A stretch of 64,000 bases of DNA, taken from Oceanimonas doudoroffii (GTDB lineage Bacteria; Pseudomonadota; Gammaproteobacteria; Enterobacterales; Aeromonadaceae). Below the pieces are notes generated by a model, which saw only the letters and a program-made list of their open reading frames with translations, made no database searches and was not told the DNA's origin. The position numbers and the translations under genes were made by a program. The stretch covers positions 1 to 64,000 of the forward strand of contig NZ_NBIM01000003.1 of the NCBI RefSeq assembly GCF_002242685.1, written 5' to 3'. The stretch's first letter is position 1. Each line of letters begins with the position of its first letter. Of this stretch, positions 7,884-18,075 are shown in pieces.

Positions 7884-9128
7884 TCAGTCCTGCATGTAGT
7901 TTTCCGGCAGCGCGATGCGGGCCACACCGGACTCCACGGCAGCCACGGCCACGGCGCGGGCAACGCGCGGCAGCAGGCGCGGATCCATCGGCTTCGGAAT
8001 CACGTAGTCCTTGCCGAACTCGAGCGAGTCGTAACCGGACGCAACCAGCACTTCCTGGGGAACCGGCTCCTTGGCCAGGGCACGAATGGCGTCAACGGCG
8101 GCCACTTTCATTTCGTCGTTGATGCGGGTGGCACGCACGTCCAGGGCACCGCGGAAGATGAAGGGGAAGCACAGTACGTTGTTCACCTGGTTGGGGTAGT
8201 CGGAACGACCGGTACCCATGACCAGATCGTCACGAGTGGCGTGAGCCAGCTCGGGCTTGATTTCCGGATCCGGGTTGGAGCAGGCAAAGATAACCGGGTT
8301 CGGCGCCATCAGCTTGACGGCCTCGGCCGGCAGTACGTCGGGACCGGATACGCCCACAAATACGTCGGCGTCGGTGATCACGTCTTCCAGGGTACGCTTG
8401 TCGGTGTTGTTAGCAAACAGCGCCTTGTACTCGTTCAGATCGTCACGGCGAGTGTGGATCACACCATTGCGGTCCAGCATGTAGATGTTTTCACGCTGGG
8501 CGCCACACTTGATCAGCAGCTCCATACAGGCCACAGCGGCGGCACCGGCGCCCATGCACACGATGCGGGCTTCGGCGATGTCCTTGCCCTGCACTTCCAG
8601 GGAGTTGATCAGACCCGCGGCGGTCACGATGGCGGTGCCGTGCTGGTCGTCGTGGAATACCGGCACGTTGCAGCGTTCGATCAGCTCGCGCTCGATTTCA
8701 AAGCACTCGGGGGCCTTGATGTCTTCCAGGTTAATGCCGCCAAAGGTGTCGGCGATGGCTTCCACGGTCTGAATGAACTCTTCGGTGGTGCGGTGCTTGA
8801 CTTCGATGTCCACGGAGTCGAGGCCGGCGAAGCGCTTGAACAGCAACGCCTTGCCTTCCATGACCGGCTTGGAAGCCAGCGGACCCAGGTTACCCAGACC
8901 CAGAATGGCGGTACCGTTGGAGATAACCGCGACCAGGTTGCCTTTGGCGGTGTACTTGTAGGCGTTTTCCGGATCGGCGGCGATTTCGCGCACCGGCTCG
9001 GCTACACCCGGGCTGTAGGCCAGGGACAGATCCTTGGCGGTTTCTGCCGGCTTGCTGATTTCAACGGAGATTTTGCCCGGCTTGGGGAAAGCATGATAGT
9101 CGAGCGCTTTTTGACGGAAGTCGGTCAT
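7884..9128 (-). CDS. maeB: NAD(P)-dependent malic enzyme (short form)
   Basis: 414 residues. Oxidative decarboxylation of malate to pyruvate. Motifs include AYSPGVAEP, the metal-binding block [11 protein letters not shown] (about 157-167), the dinucleotide fold MGAGAAA and CSNPDPE. The length equals the catalytic portion only: the phosphotransacetylase-like C-terminal domain found in the approximately 760-residue E. coli MaeB is absent, as in the short forms of many gammaproteobacteria. Coenzyme preference cannot be told from sequence alone. The start ATG has a weak AGGGTA upstream. A 26-base palindrome at 9186-9211 lies in its promoter region. Confidence 0.85.
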   Translation of the reverse strand: MTDFRQKALDYHAFPKPGKISVEISKPAETAKDLSLAYSPGVAEPVREIAADPENAYKYTAKGNLVAVISNGTAILGLGNLGPLASKPVMEGKALLFKRFAGLDSVDIEVKHRTTEEFIQTVEAIADTFGGINLEDIKAPECFEIERELIERCNVPVFHDDQHGTAIVTAAGLINSLEVQGKDIAEARIVCMGAGAAAVACMELLIKCGAQRENIYMLDRNGVIHTRRDDLNEYKALFANNTDKRTLEDVITDADVFVGVSGPDVLPAEAVKLMAPNPVIFACSNPDPEIKPELAHATRDDLVMGTGRSDYPNQVNNVLCFPFIFRGALDVRATRINDEMKVAAVDAIRALAKEPVPQEVLVASGYDSLEFGKDYVIPKPMDPRLLPRVARAVAVAAVESGVARIALPENYMQD

Positions 9129-9185
9129 TTTGCAAGTACCCTGATGCGATTGTAGACATTTATTCGATTACACTGTGAACAAGTT

Positions 9186-9211
9186 TATCACAATGTTTAT
9201 ACAATGTGATA
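9186..9211. promoter_or_regulatory. 26-base palindrome upstream of malic enzyme gene
   Basis: TATCACA and TGTGATA arms bracket a 12-base centre that itself pairs in TGT/ACA, giving 11 of 13 base pairs. It lies about 58 bases upstream of the malic enzyme ATG, where a repressor or activator could act. The arms are in the inverse orientation to a CRP site, and no named regulator is recognised. Confidence 0.45.
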
Positions 9212-9248
9212 CTAATCAACTTTTTTCACCTTGCCCAGCCTGATCCCG

Positions 9249-9986
9249 CTATTTTTCTCGGTGAAACTGCCAGGGATGGTTAATCCACAGCAGCCAGCCA
9301 TCGGCGGTTTTTCGCGCATGGCCACGCACAAACAGGTGCTCGCCGGCCTGCAGCCGGCCCAGAGCCCGACGAGATTGCGCGGACAGACGCTTGCCGGTGC
9401 GAACCTTAAGTCCACCCGCGGCCCGTATGGTCACTCCGCCGCGACCCTGGTGCACCTCGTGCACCTGAAACCGCAGCCGTTGCCAGCCGGTGCGCGCCGG
9501 CACCCGCGGCAGGTTTTGCGACCAGATCCCCAGCCGTCGGCCGTAAGCTATGCTTTCTGCCTGCAGCAGACAGTGCCAGTAGCCGTGATTGGGCGGGATC
9601 AGCAGCAGCTCACCCAGGCCCGCCGTCAGCATGCTTTTTACCAGCAGCCGACCGTCTGCGGTCAGGGGATGAGCCAAGAGGCGCCCATAATCATCACGCC
9701 TTTCCATGGCAAAAACCAGTTTCATTTGACTCCTTTCTGGTATTTTATTGCGCAGCCAGCGCCGGGCCGCCCGCGCGCCCGGCTCGGGGGCCAAAAGACC
9801 CTTTTTGTATAATTCCGGTGTATCTATTCCCACAAAGCGAATGCGTCTACCATCGGAGAGAAGGACAGTATCTCCGTCTATTACTTTTTTAACATTCACG
9901 GTTTCATACTGGCTGAATTGTGGACAGGCGAAGGCCGCCGAGAAGGGAGAAAAAACGAGCAGGGCAACACAGAGTCGAAGCAACAT
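9249..9986 (-). CDS. secreted thermonuclease-like (SNase) protein
   Basis: 245 residues. A signal peptide (1-20, cut before Cys21) leads into a staphylococcal-nuclease-like domain (about 27-155) with VIDGDTV (35-41), GIDTPE (53-58) and RRDDYGR (96-102), which carry the calcium-binding Asp and catalytic Arg/Glu positions of this family. About 85 further residues (160-245) follow, rich in Arg and Gly, and look like a small separate domain that I do not recognise. Cys21 right at the cleavage point might make it a lipoprotein (AFAC is a weak lipobox). Expected to degrade DNA or RNA outside the cytoplasm. Confidence 0.8.
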   Translation of the reverse strand: MLLRLCVALLVFSPFSAAFACPQFSQYETVNVKKVIDGDTVLLSDGRRIRFVGIDTPELYKKGLLAPEPGARAARRWLRNKIPERSQMKLVFAMERRDDYGRLLAHPLTADGRLLVKSMLTAGLGELLLIPPNHGYWHCLLQAESIAYGRRLGIWSQNLPRVPARTGWQRLRFQVHEVHQGRGGVTIRAAGGLKVRTGKRLSAQSRRALGRLQAGEHLFVRGHARKTADGWLLWINHPWQFHREK

Positions 9987-10057
9987 GTCGACGCACCGGA
10001 TTCAGGCAGGCCGGTTAACCATGGTAAAGAAAGCGGGAGGAGGCAAATAACGGGCAA

Positions 10058-10083
10058 CAAAAAAGCGCCCGCAGGCGCTTTTT
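10058..10083. terminator. terminator downstream of rpmE
   Basis: AAAAAAGCGCC, loop CGCA, GGCGCTTTTT. Lies 16 bases past the rpmE stop on the minus strand and has A/T runs on both sides. Confidence 0.8.
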
Positions 10084-10098
10084 CGAAACCGAAGCAGC

Positions 10099-10314
10099 TT
10101 ACTTCTTGCTGCCCAGCATGCCGAAACGCTTGTTGAAGCGATCAACACGGCCGCCGGTGTCAACGATCTTCTGCTTGCCGGTGAAGAAGGGGTGGCAAGC
10201 TGAGCAAACGTCCAGGTTCAGATCATGGCCCAGGGTAGAGCGGGTCTTGATCTCGTTACCGCAAGAACATTTGGCAACAATTTCTTTGTATTCCGGATGG
10301 ATACCTTGTTTCAT
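10099..10314 (-). CDS. rpmE: 50S ribosomal protein L31 (zinc form)
   Basis: 71 residues. Begins MKQGIHPEY and carries the zinc-binding cysteines Cys16, Cys18, Cys37 and Cys40 (KCSCGNE and VCSACHPFF), so this is the zinc-containing form rather than the zinc-free YkgM type. A TTG two codons upstream is rejected in favour of the ATG with AGAGG ahead of it. Divergent from priA, as in E. coli. Confidence 0.95.
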   Translation of the reverse strand: MKQGIHPEYKEIVAKCSCGNEIKTRSTLGHDLNLDVCSACHPFFTGKQKIVDTGGRVDRFNKRFGMLGSKK

Positions 10315-10399
10315 GGACAACCTCTGTCAGTAGGCCGTGTCGCTATCTGATCCTGAGCCAGACACCACACGAGTGATACACGTTTTGTGAAGGGTGCGA

Positions 10400-10428
10400 A
10401 TAATATAGGATCGCCTTTTTTCAGGCAA
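10400..10428 (-). promoter_or_regulatory. rpmE promoter
   Basis: On the minus strand: -35 TTGCCT (10423-10428), 17-base spacer, -10 TATTAT (10400-10405). The -35 abuts the priA start codon region on the other strand, so the divergent signals are very compact. Transcript leader would be about 80 bases. Confidence 0.55.
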
Positions 10429-10433
10429 GGAAA

Positions 10434-12650
10434 ATGCGGATGAAAAAACCAGCAACATCCCCACAGGCGCAACAGGCTTTGCTGCGGGTTGTGCTGCCCG
10501 TTCCGCTGCGTCGGGAATTCGATTACCTCTGCCCGCAACCCTTGCCTGCTCCCGGCTGCCGAGTGAGTGTGCCTTTTGGCAACCGGACCCTCGTGGGGCT
10601 GGTGGTGTCCCATCCCGAACACACCGAGTTTGATCTCTCCCGCATCAAGCCGGTCACCGCCGTGCTCGACGACACCCCGGTGCTGGGTGGGGCCGAACGT
10701 CAGCTGCTGGCCTGGGCAGCGCAATATTATCTGCACCCGCCGGGTGAAGTGTATTTTCAGGCTCTGCCCACCCTGCTGCGCAAAGGCGAGCCCGCCGGCT
10801 ACAAGCCGGTGGAAGTCTGGCATGCCCTGGACGGTGACAGCGCCCCCCTGGCCCGGGCCATCAAGCAACAGCAGGCCCTGGCGCTGCTCACTCAGGGGGC
10901 CATGCCCCCGGGTGAGCTGGCAGCCCGGGGCGTGACCTCCGCCACCCTCAACGCCCTGGCCAAAAAAGGCCTGGCGGAAAAACGGCAAACCCTACCCACC
11001 CCCTCCGACTGGCGCGGTGAAGTGACCATCAATGAGGACGGCAAACCCCGCCTGACCACGGAGCAGGCGCTGGCGGTGAGCCTGTTGCAACAGGCCGAGG
11101 GCTTCAGCCCCTTTCTGCTGGAAGGCATCACCGGCTCGGGCAAGACCGAAGTCTATTTGCAGGCCATGGAGCCGGTGCTCAAGGCCGGCAGGCAGGTATT
11201 GGTAATGGTGCCGGAAATCGGCCTCACTCCCCAGACCATCGCCCGCTTTCAGCGCCGCTTTTCGCTACCCGTGTGTACCCTGCACTCGGCCATGAACGAG
11301 CGAGAACGGCTCGACGCCTGGCTGGCCTGCAAGGACGGCAGCGCCGCCATCGTGATCGGCACCCGCTCGGCCCTGCTCACGCCCTTTGCCCGACTGGGGC
11401 TCATTATTATCGACGAAGAGCATGACGGCTCGTTCAAACAGCAGGACGGCTTTCGCTATCATGCCCGGGATCTGGCGCTGCTGCGCGCTCAGCAGCTGCA
11501 CATTCCCATCGTGCTGGGCTCGGCCACCCCCAGCTTTGAAAGCCTGCACAATGCCGCCAGCGGCAAATATCGGCTGCTCACCCTGAGCCAGCGCCCCGGT
11601 AGTGCCACCCTGGCCGAGCACCTGTTGCTGGACAGCCGTCACGTACAGCTGGAGGCCGGGCTTTCACCCCAGCTGCAGCAGCTGATGGCCGAAGAACTGG
11701 AAAAGGGCAACCAGGTGATGCTGTTTCTCAACCGTCGGGGCTATGCGCCGGCGCTGCTGTGTCACGACTGCGGCTGGGTGGCGGACTGTGAACGCTGCGA
11801 TGCCCACTACACCTGGCACAAGAGTGGCAACCGGCTGCATTGTCATCACTGCGATCACCAGCGCGCCCGGCCGCCCCGCTGCCCCCACTGCGGCAGTACC
11901 CATCTGGTAGGCACCGGCCTCGGCACCGAGCAGGTGGAGCAGGCCCTGGCCATGTTGTTTCCCCAGTACAGCACCATTCGTATTGACCGGGACAACACGC
12001 GGCGCAAGGGCAGTTTTGAGCAGCACCTGGAAGGCATTCGCGCCGGCAAGTACCAGATCCTGATCGGCACCCAGATGCTGGCCAAGGGCCATCATTTTCC
12101 CGACGTCACCCTGGTGGCCATGCTGGACGTGGACGGCGCCCTCTTTGCCGGGGATTTTCGGGCCGCCGAGCGGCTGGCCCAGCTGTATATTCAGGTGGCC
12201 GGAAGGGCCGGACGGGCCAGCAAGCCGGGCCGGGTCATACTGCAGACTCACCACCCGGATCACGCCCTGTTGCAGGATCTGGCCAACCAGGGCTATCGCC
12301 ATTTCGCCCACACCGCCCTGCAGGAGCGCCATCAGGCCGGCCTGCCGCCCTACAGCTATCAGGCGTTGTTTCGCTGTCAGGCCACGCAGGGGGAAGCCTG
12401 CCGGGAGTTTCTGGTGCCCCTGGCACAGCAGCTGGCTCCCGCCCTGCCCGCCTCCGTGCTGTGCCTGGGCCCCTTTAGCGCCCGCATGGAGCGCAAAGCC
12501 GGTCAGTACCGTTATCAGATGCTGCTGCAGGCGAGTAACCGGCGGGACCTAGCCAGTGCCTGCCGGCGAGCACTGGCCATTGCCGACACGCTGCCGGCGG
12601 CCCGCAAGGTAAGATGGTCGCTGGATATGGATCCGCAGGAATTGTGGTAA
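10434..12650 (+). CDS. priA: primosomal helicase, replication restart protein PriA
   Basis: 738 residues. A superfamily 2 DNA helicase that recognises stalled forks and reloads the replisome. Order of parts: N-terminal 3'-end-binding and winged domains (1 to about 200), Walker A GITGSGKTE (about 229-237), the DEEH box in IIDEEHDGSFKQ (about 323-334), a paired zinc module of four CxxC motifs (about 443-488: CHDC, CERC, CHHC, CPHC), then the C-terminal helicase lobe and tail. ATG at 10434 or 10440 could be used; AAGGA lies very close to the first. Divergent from rpmE, as in E. coli. Confidence 0.95.
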   Translation: MRMKKPATSPQAQQALLRVVLPVPLRREFDYLCPQPLPAPGCRVSVPFGNRTLVGLVVSHPEHTEFDLSRIKPVTAVLDDTPVLGGAERQLLAWAAQYYLHPPGEVYFQALPTLLRKGEPAGYKPVEVWHALDGDSAPLARAIKQQQALALLTQGAMPPGELAARGVTSATLNALAKKGLAEKRQTLPTPSDWRGEVTINEDGKPRLTTEQALAVSLLQQAEGFSPFLLEGITGSGKTEVYLQAMEPVLKAGRQVLVMVPEIGLTPQTIARFQRRFSLPVCTLHSAMNERERLDAWLACKDGSAAIVIGTRSALLTPFARLGLIIIDEEHDGSFKQQDGFRYHARDLALLRAQQLHIPIVLGSATPSFESLHNAASGKYRLLTLSQRPGSATLAEHLLLDSRHVQLEAGLSPQLQQLMAEELEKGNQVMLFLNRRGYAPALLCHDCGWVADCERCDAHYTWHKSGNRLHCHHCDHQRARPPRCPHCGSTHLVGTGLGTEQVEQALAMLFPQYSTIRIDRDNTRRKGSFEQHLEGIRAGKYQILIGTQMLAKGHHFPDVTLVAMLDVDGALFAGDFRAAERLAQLYIQVAGRAGRASKPGRVILQTHHPDHALLQDLANQGYRHFAHTALQERHQAGLPPYSYQALFRCQATQGEACREFLVPLAQQLAPALPASVLCLGPFSARMERKAGQYRYQMLLQASNRRDLASACRRALAIADTLPAARKVRWSLDMDPQELW

Positions 12651-12657
12651 CGCCGGC

Positions 12658-13248
12658 TCAGTGCCGCTGGCCTCGGCGGGATTCGGGGGTGATCATCGAC
12701 AGCAGAAAGGTCAGCGCCCGGTGGCAGCTGGGTTCACTCATCAGCAGCTGAGTGTAGTCGTTCTTGATGGGTAGTACTTCCAGCCAGCGCTGGGTCACCC
12801 AGGTGGCGTCCTGCCAGCGGGGATCCGGATGCAGATCCGCCAGCTCCGGGTATTCCACAAAGACCTCCTGCAGCTTGTCGGCCAGCACCTGCTCCACCGG
12901 CGCCAGTGAACGGGACCGCCAGTTGTCGAGCAGATCCACTTCGGCCTGCAGCAGGCCGTCGGCCTCCTGCTCCAGCCGGCGTATGCGAAAACGCTCGGTG
13001 GCCTCCACAGTAATACCGAGCAGGCCGTCGTCCAGGGTATAGAAGTCCACAATTTTCACTCGGGCGCCCAGCATGTAAAGATCGCCCTTGCCGCCGTCGT
13101 CGGGTTCTTCCAGCATGCCGATGCCAAAACCCCTGCCATCCTTGCCGGCTTCGGCCACCATACGCACATACTTGGGTTCAAAAATACGCAACGGCACCCT
13201 GCCTTCCGGCAGCAGGTGCAGGGTCAGCGGTAACAGTGCCAGTCTCAT
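12658..13248 (-). CDS. LON substrate-binding-domain protein
   Basis: 196 residues matching only the N-terminal domain of Lon protease; no ATPase or peptidase parts. PLTLHLLPEGRVPLRIFEPKYVRMV near the N-terminus is the conserved start of this domain. Such stand-alone proteins are common and their function is not established; a role in recognising protein substrates is only inferred from the Lon domain. It converges on priA with seven bases between stop codons. Confidence 0.75.
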   Translation of the reverse strand: MRLALLPLTLHLLPEGRVPLRIFEPKYVRMVAEAGKDGRGFGIGMLEEPDDGGKGDLYMLGARVKIVDFYTLDDGLLGITVEATERFRIRRLEQEADGLLQAEVDLLDNWRSRSLAPVEQVLADKLQEVFVEYPELADLHPDPRWQDATWVTQRWLEVLPIKNDYTQLLMSEPSCHRALTFLLSMITPESRRGQRH

Positions 13249-13485
13249 GGGCCGCTCCTTGTTGCTTTATTCAGCATGAACGGGAAACGCTTACTTTGCC
13301 ACCGGGGGCAATTTGAGTACCGATTTCAAACATGCCATACCATCAAGGGGACCCGCCCTGACTGGCCACGCTTTCAGCAAGGCGCCGGCGCCGGCCTTGA
13401 ACGGTAGTTTTTGAGGCTGGTTATGAGTAGAATTTGTGCCCCTCGGGTTTTCTTCGACCTTGTCTCAAACTTTGGTGAACTGACA

Positions 13486-15240
13486 ATGAAAGAACATATT
13501 CAAGCGCTGCTTGAGCAGACGGTCTCTACTCTCAAACAACAGGGCAAGCTGCCTGCCGAGCTGGAGCCCCGCATCCAGGTAGACCGCACCAAAGACAAGG
13601 CCCATGGCGATCTGGCCACCAACCTGGCGCTGTTGCTGGCCAAGCCCGCCGGCCAGAATCCCCGCGCCCTGGCCCAACTGCTGGTCGACAACCTGCCCGC
13701 CTCCGAGCTGGTGGCCAAAACCGAGCTGGCCGGCCCCGGCTTTATCAACTTCTTCCTCGACAGTGCCTGGCTGGCCCGCCAGATCGACGCCATGGTGGCC
13801 GACGAGCGCGCCAATGTGCCTGCCGCCGAGCAGCCGCAAACCGTGGTGGTGGACTACTCTGCCCCCAATGTGGCCAAGGAAATGCACGTGGGTCACCTGC
13901 GTTCCACCATTATCGGTGATGCCGTGGTACGCACCCTGGAGTTTCTCGGCCACAAGGTGATTCGCGCCAACCACATCGGCGACTGGGGCACCCAGTTCGG
14001 CATGCTGATCGCCTACCTGGAAAAGCTGGAGCAGGAAAACCCGGACGTGCTCTCGTCGGGCCTGTCGGATCTGGAGCAATTCTACCGGGAGTCCAAGCAG
14101 CAGTACGACGCCGACCCCGACTTTGCCGAACGTGCCCGTAACTACGTGGTGAAACTGCAGGGCGGCGACGCCTACTGCCTGAATATGTGGCAAAAGCTGG
14201 TAGACATTACCCTGCAGCACAACCAGGCCGTGTATGACCGTCTGGGTGTGTCCCTGACCCCGGCCAACGTCATGGGCGAGAGCATGTACAACCCCATGCT
14301 CAACGACATCGTCGCCGATCTGCAGCAACAGGGCCTGGCGGTGGAAGACGAGGGTGCCTTGGTGGTGTACCTCGACGAATACAAGAACAAGGACGGTGAC
14401 CCCATGGGCGTCATTGTGCGCAAGAAGGACGGCGGTTTCCTTTACACCACCACCGACATCGCCTGCGCCAAATACCGTTATGAGCAACTGGGTGCCGATC
14501 GGGCGCTGTATTTTATCGACTCCCGCCAGCACCAGCACCTGATGCAGGCCTGGACCATAGTGCGCAAGGCCGGCTATATCCCCGACACCATGAGCCTGGA
14601 GCATCACGCCTTTGGCATGATGCTGGGCAAGGACGGCCGGCCGTTCAAGACCCGCTCCGGCGGCACCATCAAGTTGGTGAACCTGCTGGATGAAGCCGAA
14701 GAGCGTGCCACCGCCCTGCTGGAACAGAAGCAGACCGATCTCAGCGCCGAAGAAAAGGCCCAGGTCGCGAAACGGGTAGCCATGGCCGCGGTGAAATACG
14801 CCGATCTGTCCAAGAGCCGCACCACCGACTACATCTTCGACTGGGACAACATGCTGTCGTTTGAGGGCAACACCGCCCCCTACCTGCAGTATGCCTACAC
14901 TCGCGTGCAGTCCATCTTCCGCAAGGCCGGTGTCAGCGCCGATGCCCTGAGCGGCAGCGTGGCCATCGAGGCCCCGGCGGAAGAAGCCCTGGCCCAGAAG
15001 CTGGTGCAGTTCAACGACACCGTCAAATCGGTGGCCGACAAAGGCATGCCGCACCTGCTGTGCCTGTATCTGTACGAGCTGTCCGGCGCCTTTATGAGCT
15101 TCTACGAAGCCTGCCCCATCAACAAGGAAGGCGTGTCCGCCGAGGCCCGGGCCAGCCGCCTGCGCCTGTGCGCCGCTACCGCCAAGGTGCTGCAGCAGGG
15201 CCTGTCTCTGCTCGGCATCGATACCCTGGAGCGCATGTAA
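13486..15240 (+). CDS. argS: arginyl-tRNA synthetase
   Basis: 584 residues, slightly longer than the 577 of E. coli. Class I synthetase charging tRNA-Arg. The HIGH signature is HVGH (about 134-137, in [15 protein letters not shown]), and the N-terminal Add1 domain shows GPGFINFFL. The KMSKS loop is the degenerate form usual for ArgRS ([12 protein letters not shown]). ATG at 13486 is chosen because upstream in-frame residues are not conserved and GGTGA precedes it. ftsN follows three bases after the stop, so the two are probably cotranscribed. Confidence 0.95.
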   Translation: MKEHIQALLEQTVSTLKQQGKLPAELEPRIQVDRTKDKAHGDLATNLALLLAKPAGQNPRALAQLLVDNLPASELVAKTELAGPGFINFFLDSAWLARQIDAMVADERANVPAAEQPQTVVVDYSAPNVAKEMHVGHLRSTIIGDAVVRTLEFLGHKVIRANHIGDWGTQFGMLIAYLEKLEQENPDVLSSGLSDLEQFYRESKQQYDADPDFAERARNYVVKLQGGDAYCLNMWQKLVDITLQHNQAVYDRLGVSLTPANVMGESMYNPMLNDIVADLQQQGLAVEDEGALVVYLDEYKNKDGDPMGVIVRKKDGGFLYTTTDIACAKYRYEQLGADRALYFIDSRQHQHLMQAWTIVRKAGYIPDTMSLEHHAFGMMLGKDGRPFKTRSGGTIKLVNLLDEAEERATALLEQKQTDLSAEEKAQVAKRVAMAAVKYADLSKSRTTDYIFDWDNMLSFEGNTAPYLQYAYTRVQSIFRKAGVSADALSGSVAIEAPAEEALAQKLVQFNDTVKSVADKGMPHLLCLYLYELSGAFMSFYEACPINKEGVSAEARASRLRLCAATAKVLQQGLSLLGIDTLERM

Positions 15241-15243
15241 GCC

Positions 15244-15825
15244 ATGGCCAGGGATTACGTTCGCCGCAGCCCGCCCAAAAAAAGGGGCGGTACCCAGCAG
15301 CGCTCCGCCAGCCGTGGCCGGGCACCGGAGCGGCGTACTCCCTGGCTGGCCATACTGCTCGCCCTGACGCTACTGGCCGGACTCGGTTATCTGATCCTGC
15401 TGATCAAGGGCTCGGCGGACACCCGCCGAGCCGCCGAGCCCGCCGCCGAACAGGCGGCACCAGCCAAAAAGGTCAACCCCATCGACCAAAAACCGGTGGA
15501 GAAGTGGCGCTATATCGAGCAGCTGGAAAACAAGGAAGTGGTGGTGAGTGTGCCTACCCCCGCCAATGAACGTAAGAAGCCCGATGCCGCTCCGCCCAAA
15601 ATTTATTATATGCAGTGCGGCTCGTTCCGCTCCTCGGCACAGGCGGAGCAACTCAAGGCCCGCATCGCCTTTCAGGGCCTGGCCTCGGAAGTCAAACGCA
15701 GCGAAGGCAGCAACGGCATCTGGTACCGAGTGGTGATGGGCCCCTACGACAGCAAGCGCAAGGCCGATCAGGAGAAACACAAAATGGGCCGTATCAACAC
15801 CAGCTGCATCGTGTTGCAGGGCTGA
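15244..15825 (+). CDS. ftsN: cell division protein FtsN
   Basis: 193 residues. Bitopic inner-membrane protein that triggers septal peptidoglycan synthesis. A basic cytoplasmic head (MARDYVRRSPPKKR) precedes one membrane helix (about 33-54), a Pro/Ala-rich periplasmic linker and a C-terminal SPOR domain (about 118-190: YYMQCGSFRSSAQAEQLKAR ... WYRVVMGPY) that binds denuded glycan strands. The arg-synthetase neighbour and hslVU downstream are the usual surroundings. Confidence 0.9.
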   Translation: MARDYVRRSPPKKRGGTQQRSASRGRAPERRTPWLAILLALTLLAGLGYLILLIKGSADTRRAAEPAAEQAAPAKKVNPIDQKPVEKWRYIEQLENKEVVVSVPTPANERKKPDAAPPKIYYMQCGSFRSSAQAEQLKARIAFQGLASEVKRSEGSNGIWYRVVMGPYDSKRKADQEKHKMGRINTSCIVLQG

Positions 15826-15852
15826 CAGTCGCTTTCTCTTTAATCCAATGGC

Positions 15853-15886
15853 AAGGTTGGCGATAGGCGCAGCGAATCCCAACCTT
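15853..15886. terminator. hairpin downstream of ftsN
   Basis: AAGGTTGG and CCAACCTT form an 8-bp stem around an 18-base loop, followed by TTCC rather than a clear T-run. It may be a weak terminator or processing site for the argS-ftsN message. The rest of the 266-base gap before hslV holds the heat-shock promoter and no other visible feature. Confidence 0.4.
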
Positions 15887-16005
15887 TCCTACCTGTGGCA
15901 TTGCCCACGACGTACATTTTCCCCGACACAACGGCCGCGCAACCCCACCGTTGCTTCGCATGAGACCTATGGCTGCCGGCCTGACGCCAAGAGTCCGGCA
16001 ACAGG

Positions 16006-16034
16006 GTTGAAGTTTTTCTTACTCGCCCCCATCT
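16006..16034 (+). promoter_or_regulatory. sigma32 (heat-shock) promoter of hslVU
   Basis: GTTGAAG (16006-16012), 14-base spacer, CCCCATCT (16027-16034). This matches the RpoH consensus CTTGAAA-N13/15-CCCCATNT closely. It lies 58 bases upstream of the hslV start, and hslVU is a known RpoH operon in E. coli. Confidence 0.85.
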
Positions 16035-16091
16035 CCGTGAACATGACATTCTCGTCGGCCCGGCCGGCAACACCGTCAAGTGAGGTTCATA

Positions 16092-16622
16092 GTGACAACA
16101 ATCGTTTCAGTACGCCGTAACGGCAAGGTGGTTATCGGTGGCGATGGCCAGGTTTCCCTGGGCAATACCGTGATGAAGGGCAACGCCCGCAAGGTACACC
16201 GCCTGTTCAACGGCAAGGTGCTGGCCGGCTTTGCCGGTGGCACCGCCGACGCCTTTACCCTGCTGGAACGCTTTGAGGCCAAACTGCAGGCCCATCAGGG
16301 CAACCTGGAGCGCGCCGCCGTGGCGCTGGCCAAGGACTGGCGAACCGACCGTGCCCTACGCCGGCTCGAGGCCCTGCTGGCGGTGGCCGATGAAAAGCAT
16401 TCCTTTATCATTACCGGTAACGGCGACGTGGTGCAGCCCGAGCAGGATCTGATCGCCATCGGCTCCGGCGGCGCCTTTGCCCAGTCCGCCGCCCGCGCCC
16501 TGCTGGAAAACACCGACATGGATGCGCACGATATCGTGGAAAAGGCGCTGACCATCGCCGGCGATATCTGCGTCTACACCAATGGCAACCAGACCATCGA
16601 AGAACTCGACTACGGCCGCTGA
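16092..16622 (+). CDS. hslV: ATP-dependent protease subunit HslV
   Basis: 176 residues, the E. coli length. Proteasome-like peptidase; the mature enzyme starts with catalytic Thr2, seen here as (M)[10 protein letters not shown]. The start codon is GTG at 16092 with GAGG upstream; a longer reading from 16080 would bury the catalytic threonine and is rejected. [10 protein letters not shown] and [11 protein letters not shown] are conserved. Forms an operon with hslU 27 bases downstream and is preceded by a heat-shock promoter. Confidence 0.95.
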   Translation: MTTIVSVRRNGKVVIGGDGQVSLGNTVMKGNARKVHRLFNGKVLAGFAGGTADAFTLLERFEAKLQAHQGNLERAAVALAKDWRTDRALRRLEALLAVADEKHSFIITGNGDVVQPEQDLIAIGSGGAFAQSAARALLENTDMDAHDIVEKALTIAGDICVYTNGNQTIEELDYGR

Positions 16623-16649
16623 GGCGGGCCGCTGCAACAGGATTGAATT

Positions 16650-17978
16650 ATGTCTGAAATGACCCCGAGAGAAATCGTCCACGAGCTGGACCGCCACATT
16701 GTCGGCCAGGCCGATGCCAAGCGCGCCGTGGCCATTGCCCTGCGCAACCGCTGGCGGCGCATGCAGCTAGAGCCCGAGCTGCGCCAGGAAGTGACCCCCA
16801 AGAACATTCTGATGATTGGCCCCACCGGCGTCGGCAAGACCGAGATCGCCCGTCGTCTGGCCAAGCTGGCCAATGCACCCTTTATCAAGGTGGAAGCGAC
16901 CAAGTTCACCGAAGTAGGTTATGTGGGCAAGGAAGTGGACTCCATCATTCGCGATCTCACCGACATCGCCATGAAAATGGTGCGCGAGCAACAGATGGAT
17001 AAATACCGCCACCGCGCCGAGGAAGCCGCCGAGGAGCGGGTGCTCGACGCCCTGCTGCCCAACCCCCGCAACGGCTGGGGTGAGGAAGAAAAGGCCGACA
17101 ACAGCGGCAGCCGGCAGATCTTTCGCAAGAAGCTGCGTGAGGGTCAGCTCGACGACAAGGAAATCGAGATCAACGTGTCCGCACCGCAGATGGGTGTGGA
17201 AATCATGGCCCCTCCCGGCATGGAGGAAATGACCAACCAGCTGCAGGGCATGTTCCAGAACCTGGCGGGCAATACCAGCAAACAGCGCAAGATGAAGATC
17301 AAGGATGCCTTCAAGCTGCTGGTGGAGGAAGAAGCCGCCAAGCTGGTCAATCCGGAAGAGCTGAAGGAGCAGGCCATTCACGCGGTGGAAAACCACGGCA
17401 TCGTGTTTATCGATGAATTCGACAAGATCTGCAAGCGCGGCGAGAGCTCCGGTCCCGATGTGTCCCGGGAAGGCGTGCAGCGGGATCTGCTGCCGCTGAT
17501 CGAAGGCAGCACCGTCAACACCAAGCACGGCATGGTGCGCACCGATCACATGCTGTTTATCGCTTCCGGCGCGTTTCAGGTGGCCCGCCCCTCTGATCTG
17601 ATCCCCGAGCTGCAGGGTCGCCTGCCCATTAGAGTGGAGCTGAGCTCGCTCACCACCGAAGACTTCGAGCGTATTCTCACCGAGCCCAGCGCCTCGCTGA
17701 CCGAGCAATACAAGGCACTGCTGGCCACCGAGAATGTGCATGTCGAGTTTACCGACGAAGGCATTCGCCGCCTGGCCGATGCCGCCTGGCGGGTCAACGA
17801 AACCACCGAGAACATCGGTGCCCGCCGCCTGCATACCGTGATGGAGCGACTGCTGGATGAGCTTTCATTTGAAGCTTCAGACAAGTCTGGTGAAACCATT
17901 ACCGTGGACGCGGATTACGTGGATCGCTACCTCAAGGATCTGGTGGAAGACGAGGATCTGAGTCGCTTTATCCTCTGA
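16650..17978 (+). CDS. hslU: HslU ATPase subunit of the HslVU protease
   Basis: 442 residues. AAA+ unfoldase that feeds substrates to HslV. Walker A is GPTGVGKTE (57-65), the I-domain occupies the middle (about 110-240, with the acidic/charged insertion), Walker B is IVFIDEFDK, and the C-terminus ends SRFIL, whose residues dock into HslV in the known structure. AGGA precedes the ATG. Confidence 0.97.
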   Translation: MSEMTPREIVHELDRHIVGQADAKRAVAIALRNRWRRMQLEPELRQEVTPKNILMIGPTGVGKTEIARRLAKLANAPFIKVEATKFTEVGYVGKEVDSIIRDLTDIAMKMVREQQMDKYRHRAEEAAEERVLDALLPNPRNGWGEEEKADNSGSRQIFRKKLREGQLDDKEIEINVSAPQMGVEIMAPPGMEEMTNQLQGMFQNLAGNTSKQRKMKIKDAFKLLVEEEAAKLVNPEELKEQAIHAVENHGIVFIDEFDKICKRGESSGPDVSREGVQRDLLPLIEGSTVNTKHGMVRTDHMLFIASGAFQVARPSDLIPELQGRLPIRVELSSLTTEDFERILTEPSASLTEQYKALLATENVHVEFTDEGIRRLADAAWRVNETTENIGARRLHTVMERLLDELSFEASDKSGETITVDADYVDRYLKDLVEDEDLSRFIL

Positions 17979-18013
17979 TTCATATGATTCCGGGAGCGGT
18001 CACATCATTGTGA

Positions 18014-18041
18014 TTGAAAACCGCTCCCGCCCCCTTATACT
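18014..18041 (+). promoter_or_regulatory. rraA promoter
   Basis: -35 TTGAAA (18014-18019), 16-base spacer, -10 TATACT (18036-18041). It would start transcription about 28 bases before the rraA ATG, allowing expression separate from hslVU. Confidence 0.65.
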
Positions 18042-18075
18042 GGAAGATACCTTGTCTTCAGACGTGGCTGACTCC

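Noticed and set aside
7872..9155. A 427-residue open frame opposite the malic enzyme gene
   Set aside because: Antisense shadow; the malic enzyme motifs on the other strand are unambiguous.
9171..9192. CRP site upstream of the malic enzyme gene (TGTGA...TCACA)
   Set aside because: The half-sites are nine bases apart instead of six.
13405..13433. argS promoter with -10 TAGAAT (13428-13433)
   Set aside because: No acceptable -35 lies 15-19 bases upstream.
13465..15054. A 529-residue open frame opposite argS
   Set aside because: Antisense to a strongly conserved gene and of shadow-frame composition.
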